Shown piece by piece: positions 1-5,672 of a stretch of DNA of 9,206 nt. The notes under the pieces are model-generated. The model was not told where the DNA came from, did not search any database, and worked only from the letters and a program-made list of their open reading frames with translations. How positions within the stretch are numbered: position 1 is the first letter of the stretch; every line of letters begins with the position of its first letter. Made by a program: the position numbers and the translations under genes. This DNA comes from JBBQIY01 sp964618405 (GTDB lineage: Bacteria > Verrucomicrobiota > Kiritimatiellia > RFP12 > UBA3636), in the NCBI GenBank assembly GCA_964618405.1, contig CAZUAY010000162.1, forward strand, positions 1-9,206, given 5' to 3'.

Positions 1-169
1 CTGACCGATTACAAATTCACTGGACATTTTTGGACGAAATTGATACGTTCTTCTCTGTTGTTTTAGTTGGTTTCATGAAATTTTTCTATACAAGGGAATC
101 TTTCAAAATAATACTCCAGAATTTTTTATGGTATGTTAGTGTTCTGAAATATAAAACAGGAGAGACGCG
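1..169. other. AT-rich left edge, no confident gene
   Basis: This stretch is markedly AT-rich with many T runs and holds no recognisable gene. One forward frame is open from base 3 to a TAA at 177-179, but its translation is the Phe/Leu/Lys-rich type that AT-rich noncoding DNA gives, and no start is visible. A second frame is open from base 1 to a TAG at 64-66. Either could be the 3' end of a gene lying to the left. The promoter for the small gene at 170 is presumably here, but I found no convincing -35/-10 pair; TATGGT at about 127-132 is only a weak -10 candidate. Confidence 0.4.
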
Positions 170-553
170 ATGGGACTAATGGATCTATTTACCAAGAAGA
201 AGCCCGAAGTGAGCGAGACACCGACAGCTGTAGATTACGTGGATTGGCTTTTCCAGTATATGTTGAGTCGCTCTCAATCGGAACTGGTCGTTGATACGAG
301 ACGGGCATTGCCCGGAGCAGATGCGCGTGTGGGCGAAATGGAGCCGCCCCCGTGTATTCCCGATGCGGCCATTGTTATCAATCGGTTGAAGATTATGTCA
401 GGAGTCAATCCGCTTCGGCAAGCAAAGCCCATCGAAGGGACTTTCGAGCGTCCGCGTAAGCATCTCACCGTGGTTACGACTTGCCGCTTTCAGGATACTG
501 ATGAATATTCAATCTGTAAGATTAGGATGCTCGTCAAAAATCTCACGACTTAA
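170..553 (+). CDS. Small orphan protein of unknown function
   Basis: A 127-residue protein that I do not recognise. The ATG at 170 is preceded by a good Shine-Dalgarno sequence (AGGAGAG, 158-164, five bases before the start), which is the main reason to call it a gene. Its base composition is like that of the coaE/rho genes and unlike the AT-rich DNA to its left. The product begins with a short Lys-rich stretch (residues 8-12), then a mixed aromatic segment (about 20-35), and is otherwise soluble in character with no signal peptide, membrane segment or cysteine motif. The stop is followed after two bases by a small palindrome. The gene stands alone, with about 150 bases before coaE, so context gives no functional clue. 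It could be a lineage-specific cytoplasmic protein or the remaining part of a longer gene. Confidence 0.6.
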   Translation: MGLMDLFTKKKPEVSETPTAVDYVDWLFQYMLSRSQSELVVDTRRALPGADARVGEMEPPPCIPDAAIVINRLKIMSGVNPLRQAKPIEGTFERPRKHLTVVTTCRFQDTDEYSICKIRMLVKNLTT

Positions 554-581
554 ATCTGCGGCAATCCGCAGCAATCCGTGG
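554..581. repeat. Short palindromic REP-like element
   Basis: A perfect 6-bp stem (CTGCGG at 556-561 pairing with CCGCAG at 566-571) with a CAAT tetraloop starts two bases after the stop of the upstream gene. The unit GCAATCCG occurs twice in tandem (561-568 and 571-578). This resembles the family of 'AATCTGCGG...' repeats scattered between genes in many environmental bacteria, including planctomycetes and relatives; that comparison is from memory. No T-tract follows the stem directly, so it is not a standard intrinsic terminator, although it could mark the 3' end of the upstream transcript. Confidence 0.4.
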
Positions 582-706
582 GGCCTTAATTTTATGCTGG
601 TACTGTGCCGTTAAATTTGATAGTTTAGTCTCAATTCCGATTCAGTTCAGCATTTGCTGGTTTTCCGCCGGACATCACGTTCTGGCTCAAAAAGGACATC
701 ACCACC

Positions 707-1300
707 ATGTTCAGCATTGCCGTGACGGGCGGAATTGCCTCTGGAAAAAGCCTCTTCGGGAGTATACTTTCTAACCTGGGTGCGGATGTTGCGGATGCCG
801 ATGACATCGTGCGTGCGTTCCATCGCTCAGGAGGAAAGGGAGCTTTGTTAGTTGCCTCTGCTTTCGGTAGCAAGTATTTGTTACCGGATGGCAGTACGGA
901 TCGCGCAAGTCTCAGCAATCTCGTTTTCAGCGATGCATCGGCGCGCAGGCGCCTTGATGAGTTGTTGCACCCTCTTGTGAGGAACGAATTGCTCTCTTGG
1001 AAGGACAGACCCTCGGCTGCGTCCGTCAAAGTTGCACAAATTCCCCTGCTTTTTGAAAAAGGCTGGGAGTCAGACTGGGATTTGACGATTGACGTCGAAG
1101 CGCCTGACTGCGTTCGACTTGAACGTTTACTTTCCCGAGGGTTTTCCGAGGAGCAGTCTTTTAGCAGAATTAACGCGCAGATGACGAGCGCAAAACGCAT
1201 CGGCAAAGCCGATATCGTCATATATAACGACGCAACCATTGCAGAGCTTAAAAAAGCAGCCAAGCGTCTTATCCTCTATCTGGAGAAAAAACAACAATGA
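707..1300 (+). CDS. coaE: Dephospho-CoA kinase
   Basis: CoaE phosphorylates the 3'-hydroxyl of dephospho-CoA with ATP, the last step of cytoplasmic coenzyme A synthesis. The 197-residue length fits the family. The P-loop GGIASGKS is at residues 8-15, followed by the family's acidic motif ADADDIV (29-35), the His-Pro pair of the CoA-binding region (88-89), the core strand motif PLLFE (113-117), and a lid-type segment with conserved arginines (about 137-164). The ATG at 707 is the first usable start after an in-frame stop at 626; AAGGA at 692-696 is a weak ribosome binding site. The last four bases overlap the start of rho (ATGA), so the two genes are almost certainly co-transcribed and translationally coupled. 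Adjacent coaE and rho is an arrangement I associate with Verrucomicrobiota and relatives. Confidence 0.95.
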   Translation: MFSIAVTGGIASGKSLFGSILSNLGADVADADDIVRAFHRSGGKGALLVASAFGSKYLLPDGSTDRASLSNLVFSDASARRRLDELLHPLVRNELLSWKDRPSAASVKVAQIPLLFEKGWESDWDLTIDVEAPDCVRLERLLSRGFSEEQSFSRINAQMTSAKRIGKADIVIYNDATIAELKKAAKRLILYLEKKQQ

Positions 1301-3375
1301 CATCAGAAGATTCAGACGTCTCGACGAAGGCGTCAAAAGTGGCGAAATCCGAGACCCGTGAAGTGGTTAAGCGTCCTCGTGGACGCCCGCGTAAGGTTGC
1401 AGTTCCTAAAGAAGTTGCGGATGCACCCGCGGCTAAAAATGCGGTTGAGAAGGCAGAGCCGATTAAAGAGCTCCCCGCCACGCCAGCAAAAACAGCTACG
1501 CCCACGAAGCGTGTCCCGCGTGATCAGCCGAGCGAGTGGGTGGTGCCGCGACATGAAGAAGAGAATGCCCCCTCCACGGTGCCAGAACACCGCGCGTCAG
1601 CGGTGAGACCAATGGATGAGGACACCGTTGTGCATGCTTCATCCGAGATCAGTCATGATGAGATCCAAGCGAGACGCGAGGCCGCTCGCGCGGTTGTCGC
1701 GGGCATCGGACGAATGAAAAATGAAGTTCAGTCAATGAACAGTTACATCGTGACGCCCCCACCTACCGCCCCAGCGGCGTCGGCGTCTCTGGGGCATGAA
1801 GATCTCCCTGAAGATACGGAAGAGCCGTTGAGCCGCCGCGACTATTGGCGCCAGCGGCGTCAGGAGCGCTATCTGCAACGGCAGCAGCGCCGCTTGGCCA
1901 ATGGTATTGCTGCCCCAGCATCTTCGTTCTCGCAAGGATCTCAGTCAACTGCTCGGCTACAGAGCAATGGGTCGGCGTCGGACAATCAACAGCGCAACAC
2001 CAACAATCGTCGAGATCGGCAGCATCCACGTCAAAACCCTCGGTTTGTCCCCGAGCATCAAGATCGGATTCAAGTCGCACACGACGTGCCGCAGCAGCCC
2101 CTCGAAGTACTCCCCCCCATGAACATGGCGGACCTTCAAGGATTGTCCGCATCGGCATTGCTTTCGATGGCGTCAGAGCAGAACATCGGCGAAACATTGG
2201 TCTCGCATGACAAACATGAGGTTGTCTTCGCCTTGTTGAAGCACTATGTCGCCCGCGGGGGCACCATTGTCGGAGAGGGCGTTCTTGAACTCTGTCCGGA
2301 TGGGCATGGTTTCCTTCGCAATCGCTGGAATAGCTTCAAGAGTTGTCCTGAAGACTGTATGGTGCCGCAGCAGATCATTCAGAAGTTTGGCCTGCGCGCT
2401 GGCGACAAGATTACCGGCGCGACGCGTCCACCTTCAAGGGATCAGCGTGAACGGCGCTTCGTCATAATCGACATTTCTGCTGTTAATGCCGCCGAGCCGT
2501 TGACATCAAATCAGCTTCCTCTCTTCGAGTCACTCGTTCCCACGCACCCTTGCAGGCGTCTGCGCCTCGAGACGACCAAGGATGAAGTTGAAATGCGAGT
2601 AGCGAATATTTTCGCGCCAGTCGGTTTCGGACAGCGTGGACTGATCGTGGCGCCACCGCAAACGGGCAAGACGGTGCTGCTGCAAAAGATGGCGAACGCG
2701 ATCGCCAAAAACCATCCAACCACAGAACGAATTGTCCTGCTCATCGGTGAACGGCCAGAGGATGTCACGGACATGGAGCGCAATGCGAACGCGAAAGTTT
2801 ATGCCGCAACGTTTGACGAGGCTCCGGAATCCCAAGTGCAAGTCGCCGAGGTTGTGATGGACATGGCACGGAGGAGTGTGGAGCGTGGCAAGGATGTGGT
2901 CGTCCTGCTCGATTCCATGACCCGTCTCGTCAGGGCATACCATGCACTTGAACCGAGCGGCGGAAAAATTCTTCCAAGCGGCATTGACGTCAATGCGCTG
3001 CAGAAGGTTCGCCGATTCTTTGGAAGCGCACGCAACATTGAAGGGGGTGGGTCGCTCACCATTCTGGCCTCCGTGACCGTCGAGAATGGCAGCAAGATGG
3101 ACGAAGCCATCGCCGAGGAGTTTAAGGGTGCCTGTAATTGGGAGCTTTACCTTGACCAACAACTCTTCGAAAAGCGACTGTATCCAGCCATCAATATCGA
3201 ACGGTCTGGAACACGAAAAGAGGAATTAATTCTCGATCCCAAAGAACTAACTAAAACTTCGCTCCTGCGCAAGACGCTTGAGGGGATTCCCCCTGCAGAT
3301 GCCATGGAAATCGTGTTGAAGCGCATCAAAGATGTTGGCAGTAATGCTGAATTGCTCCTAACGGTACGAGAATAG
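1297..3375 (+). CDS. rho: Transcription termination factor Rho, long N-terminal form
   Basis: Rho is a hexameric RNA-dependent ATPase that threads nascent RNA and releases RNA polymerase. At 692 residues it is far longer than E. coli Rho (419). Residues 1 to about 272 are a low-complexity, Arg/Lys/Gln/Pro-rich extension with an AT-hook-like RPRGRPRK (26-33) and Arg/Gln-rich blocks (182-199, 231-249). The Rho N-terminal helical domain follows (about 276-318), then the cold-shock-like RNA-binding domain (about 325-393; DGHGFLR at 335-341). The ATPase core has Walker A APPQTGKT (452-459), IGERPED (483-489), Walker B VLLDSMTR (536-543), the secondary RNA loops SGGKILPSG (554-562) and NGSKMD (597-602), and the SGTRKEE motif (637-643). 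E. coli has Lys-Ala where Q455-T456 stand, Asp at G484 and Thr at N597. GGAG at 1282-1285 lies 11 bases before the start; no terminator is evident after the gene. Confidence 0.96.
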   Translation: MTSEDSDVSTKASKVAKSETREVVKRPRGRPRKVAVPKEVADAPAAKNAVEKAEPIKELPATPAKTATPTKRVPRDQPSEWVVPRHEEENAPSTVPEHRASAVRPMDEDTVVHASSEISHDEIQARREAARAVVAGIGRMKNEVQSMNSYIVTPPPTAPAASASLGHEDLPEDTEEPLSRRDYWRQRRQERYLQRQQRRLANGIAAPASSFSQGSQSTARLQSNGSASDNQQRNTNNRRDRQHPRQNPRFVPEHQDRIQVAHDVPQQPLEVLPPMNMADLQGLSASALLSMASEQNIGETLVSHDKHEVVFALLKHYVARGGTIVGEGVLELCPDGHGFLRNRWNSFKSCPEDCMVPQQIIQKFGLRAGDKITGATRPPSRDQRERRFVIIDISAVNAAEPLTSNQLPLFESLVPTHPCRRLRLETTKDEVEMRVANIFAPVGFGQRGLIVAPPQTGKTVLLQKMANAIAKNHPTTERIVLLIGERPEDVTDMERNANAKVYAATFDEAPESQVQVAEVVMDMARRSVERGKDVVVLLDSMTRLVRAYHALEPSGGKILPSGIDVNALQKVRRFFGSARNIEGGGSLTILASVTVENGSKMDEAIAEEFKGACNWELYLDQQLFEKRLYPAINIERSGTRKEELILDPKELTKTSLLRKTLEGIPPADAMEIVLKRIKDVGSNAELLLTVRE

Positions 3376-3433
3376 GAGGAGAAGTCGCTTCCGTACAGCA
3401 GTTAGCGCCGAAAAGAATTCAGATAGGATTAAA

Positions 3434-3961
3434 ATGAACCAAAAATATAATAACTTTGCCTGGGAAAATCTGGGGGATATTGAAGAGGGAAGACCCAATT
3501 TGGGTCTGTTGGTTCCAGTTTTAGCCTATCGGCTGTTGGAGTATACTTTTCGAGATGTGCTCATTTCAGAATTTGGTGCGGAAAAAGCAAATGATGTCAT
3601 CATTAAAGCAGGCAAATTGGCGGGGGCTCATTTCTGTGAAAATTTGTTGGATAAAACATTGGACTTCAATGGTTTTATTGCTCAATTACAGCAGGTATTA
3701 AAAAAACTCAAAATCGGAATCTTGCGAGTAGAAAAAGTGGATCTGGAACGTATGGAGTTGATGTTGACGGTTGCCGAAGATTTAGATTGTTCGGGTCTGC
3801 CCTTCACGGATGAGGTGGTTTGCCAATATGACGAAGGCTTTATCGCTGGAATTTTAGAGGCGTATACGGGAGAACCCTTTGTTGCAAAAGAGATCGATTG
3901 CTGGGCAAGCGGAGAAAGAATTTGCCGCTTTGATGTGAGGCAACAAAAGGAAGCAAAATGA
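3434..3961 (+). CDS. V4R-domain small-ligand sensor-like protein
   Basis: A 175-residue protein that resembles the V4R (4-vinyl reductase) family, a ligand-binding fold related to heme-NO-binding and Bet3-like domains and common in bacterial sensors. The family pattern is an N-terminal helical part with GRPNLGLLVPV (about 19-29) and YRLLEY, a central AGAHF helix, then a C-terminal core with CQYDEGFIAGIL (about 130-141) and the diagnostic CWASGERICRF ending (about 156-166). The paired cysteines near the C-terminus could bind a metal or ligand. There is no signal peptide or membrane segment, so it is cytoplasmic. AGGA at 3425-3428 lies five bases before the ATG. Its stop overlaps the next start (ATGA), indicating joint translation. 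It is clearly more AT-rich than rho, hinting at separate origin. The ligand cannot be told from sequence. Confidence 0.75.
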   Translation: MNQKYNNFAWENLGDIEEGRPNLGLLVPVLAYRLLEYTFRDVLISEFGAEKANDVIIKAGKLAGAHFCENLLDKTLDFNGFIAQLQQVLKKLKIGILRVEKVDLERMELMLTVAEDLDCSGLPFTDEVVCQYDEGFIAGILEAYTGEPFVAKEIDCWASGERICRFDVRQQKEAK

Positions 3962-4383
3962 TTGACGAAGCCATTGAAAAACTGAGCGTCCTTCTGCAAG
4001 GTGAAATTCCGGACAAGCTAGACCTTAGCAATATTGGCGAAAAAAACGAAAAACCTCTCGCAAGCAAGTTGAACCAACGCGTCGACTTTATGGGGGATTT
4101 TTCAGAAGCATTTAACGCGATGATCGTTTCTCTTGATAACAAGGAAAAAATGCTTCAGAACAAAATCGATGAACTTGAACAAGCGCTTGCCCGTATTAAA
4201 CGGCTTGAAGGTATTTTGCCGATATGTTCTCACTGCAAGAAGATAAGACTTAAAGGTGCTGACCCGAAAAACAAAGAGGGTTGGTTGCCAGTAGAGCAGT
4301 ATATAAGCGAAAAGACAGAAGCCTTGTTCTCGCATTCAATCTGCCCCGATTGCATGAAAACGGTCTATTCGGAAATGGAATGA
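3958..4383 (+). CDS. Small HAMP-like/coiled-coil protein with four-Cys module
   Basis: A 141-residue soluble protein built from parts I know from the ends of larger sensor proteins. Residues about 35-60 (containing QRVDFMGDFSEAFNAM) match the HAMP-like linker that normally precedes GGDEF or histidine kinase output domains. Residues 61-84 are a charged coiled coil (NKI-DELEQALARIKRLE). Residues 84-137 form the conserved tail LEGILPICSHCKKIR ... SICPDC, with cysteines at 90, 93, 129 and 132 in two CxxC pairs, probably a zinc-binding ribbon. No kinase, GGDEF or DNA-binding domain is present, so the output is unclear; it may act by protein contact. The start overlaps the stop of the V4R gene, with AAAGGA at 3946-3951 as ribosome binding site, so the two proteins are probably partners: V4R senses, this one relays. 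The residues before the linker are shorter than in typical homologues. Confidence 0.7.
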   Translation: MIDEAIEKLSVLLQGEIPDKLDLSNIGEKNEKPLASKLNQRVDFMGDFSEAFNAMIVSLDNKEKMLQNKIDELEQALARIKRLEGILPICSHCKKIRLKGADPKNKEGWLPVEQYISEKTEALFSHSICPDCMKTVYSEME

Positions 4384-4541
4384 GAAGCGTGAAAAAAGAG
4401 AATGCAATGAACGGTTGTGGTTACATGCGTTTCCATCTCCATCTCGATGCCAAGAAGCTACAGTCCTCCCGATCTTAATGCGAAAGTGGCTGAAGCGGAT
4501 TGGATTGCCATGGGAACTGGATTTCCTGTTAGGGAAAAGAT
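4384..4541. other. Convergent intergenic region with possible gene remnants
   Basis: This gap lies between the plus-strand sensory pair and the minus-strand ABC operon. I saw no strong bidirectional terminator; the best structure is a weak stem TTTCC/GGAAA around 4523-4538, without a T-tract. Two short forward frames read like protein but lack ribosome binding sites: 4407-4478 (23 codons) and 4447-4545 (32 codons, ending ...GFPVREKI and sharing its stop bases with the operon's last stop). They could be pieces of one decayed gene split by a frameshift, or chance. I cannot name a parent family. Confidence 0.3.
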
Positions 4542-5612
4542 TTAATTTGGGGAATCATTTAGTGAGGCCTCGGGTTCTGGTTTCGGCTTTTCTTTGATGA
4601 AGTCAGCACGTGTCTTCATCATCTTTTCAGCGTTATTCGCTGTGATGACGTAGGTCCACTTACCGGATTCGGCGTTGAAGGTGTCGACCTTTTTCTGGAC
4701 GGTTGCGTTCTCGGTTTCGTTCGTACCGACGGGCGAGAAGGTTGCAACAAGATGGAGGTAACGACCCGTTGAATTCGTGACCGTATTTCCGAGCGCAGCG
4801 GTGTAAGATTCGCCGTTCTTGAGTGTGGCCGCGAAGACCGTGCCTGTCGTCAGGCCGAGTTGATCAGGCGTGAGCGCAGGATCAACGATGTCATCAAAGT
4901 TCAGGTAACTGAGCGCAGACTCTACACTATAAAATTTAGAGGTGTCGAGTTCTTCGTCTTTGGCGAGGTCTGCCATAGACCAGACGCCATTTGTCTTCGT
5001 AAGCGAAACAGTATTGCTTCCGTTCACAATTTCGATGGCGCTAACTTCACTGGCGGGAATTGAGGCGATTTTCGTCTCAGTCCATCGCTTGGCGTCGCCA
5101 TCGAACGCTTCTAGCGCATCGCCAATCAAGAAGGTGCCGTCAGCGGTGGCAACATAGCGGCCCTCGGGATAGGGGCCTCCTCCGTAGGGCGTCATCTCAT
5201 CGGAAGCGGCACGCATGCGTTTCTCGCCGAGCGTGAGTTTGGCAAGCGTCGCACCAGCCGCATCTTTGATCTCAAGTTTACCAGGTTTGTCGCCTAGTTT
5301 CGAAGCATCAGCGGTGTGTCCAATCTTGAGTTCGTCGAGGCTCAAAAGCGCCTGCCGGATCCGAGTGATGTCAGCCGGGTAGCCGTGCAGGGATTCAACG
5401 ACCCAGCCAGAGTCGGTACTTTGCAAGTTGATAGAGCCCGTGGTTTCGTTAGCGATTTCGACCTTTGCCACTTTGCTAAAGTCGATCTTACCCAACAGGG
5501 GCTTGCCGGTAATCGATGGCGTCTTAACGGCGCTACGGTTGTTGCTGAGGTAGGCCGCAGCGACGAGCAGGGCCGCCACGATAGAAAGAGAAATTAGTTT
5601 TTTAGATGTCAT
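4542..5612 (-). CDS. DUF4340 protein, membrane-anchored
   Basis: A 356-residue protein of the DUF4340 type, last gene of the Gld-like ABC operon. Residues 5-22 are a hydrophobic N-terminal helix after a Lys pair, acting as uncleaved anchor or signal; the rest is predicted extracytoplasmic. Two related halves are visible: KIDFSKVAKVEI...SGWVV...IRQALLSLDELKI (about 42-97) and SIPASEVSAIEI...NGVWSM...VESALSYLNFDDI (about 184-242), each a beta-rich unit followed by a helix. The C-terminus (341-356) is Pro/Glu-rich and probably unstructured. AAGGAT at 5619-5624 serves as ribosome binding site. It follows the GldG-like gene by 60 bases that hold a hairpin. DUF4340 proteins commonly accompany GldG-type genes; a role as accessory periplasmic component of the same complex is inference from context, and no enzymatic activity is apparent. 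Confidence 0.8.
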   Translation of the reverse strand: MTSKKLISLSIVAALLVAAAYLSNNRSAVKTPSITGKPLLGKIDFSKVAKVEIANETTGSINLQSTDSGWVVESLHGYPADITRIRQALLSLDELKIGHTADASKLGDKPGKLEIKDAAGATLAKLTLGEKRMRAASDEMTPYGGGPYPEGRYVATADGTFLIGDALEAFDGDAKRWTETKIASIPASEVSAIEIVNGSNTVSLTKTNGVWSMADLAKDEELDTSKFYSVESALSYLNFDDIVDPALTPDQLGLTTGTVFAATLKNGESYTAALGNTVTNSTGRYLHLVATFSPVGTNETENATVQKKVDTFNAESGKWTYVITANNAEKMMKTRADFIKEKPKPEPEASLNDSPN

Positions 5613-5634
5613 TTTTAAATCCTTTTCAGATGCA

Positions 5635-5658
5635 GGACGGGAATGATGGATCCCGTCC
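5635..5658 (-). promoter_or_regulatory. Intercistronic hairpin between gldG-like and DUF4340 genes
   Basis: A perfect 8-bp inverted repeat (GGACGGGA at 5635-5642 and TCCCGTCC at 5651-5658) with an 8-base loop sits in the 60-base gap, just upstream of the DUF4340 ribosome binding site. In the direction of transcription it is not followed by a T-tract, so it is unlikely to be an intrinsic terminator. It may stabilise or mark processing of the upstream mRNA, lowering or tuning expression of the last gene. Confidence 0.5.
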
Positions 5659-5672
5659 CGTAGTCTTAGAAC

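Noticed and set aside
631..1263. A 210-codon reverse open frame across coaE
   Set aside because: It is antisense to coaE, which has a full set of family motifs; the reverse product is Ser/Arg-rich with no recognisable domain.
1845..2210. A forward open frame in another phase within the rho N-terminal region
   Set aside because: The Rho frame runs through without break; the alternative frame has no ribosome binding site and reads as low-complexity Ser/Ala/Arg.
2530..3162. A 210-codon reverse open frame inside rho
   Set aside because: It covers the most conserved part of the Rho ATPase core on the other strand, so it is a shadow of strong codon bias.
3374..3382. A strong Shine-Dalgarno-like AGGAGGAGA right at the rho stop
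   Set aside because: No ATG, GTG or TTG lies at a usable distance downstream; the next gene starts at 3434 with its own AGGA, so this is an orphan match.
4523..4538. Short stem TTTCC/GGAAA as a terminator between convergent operons
   Set aside because: Five or six mostly A-T pairs and no adjacent T-tract on either strand; too weak to call.
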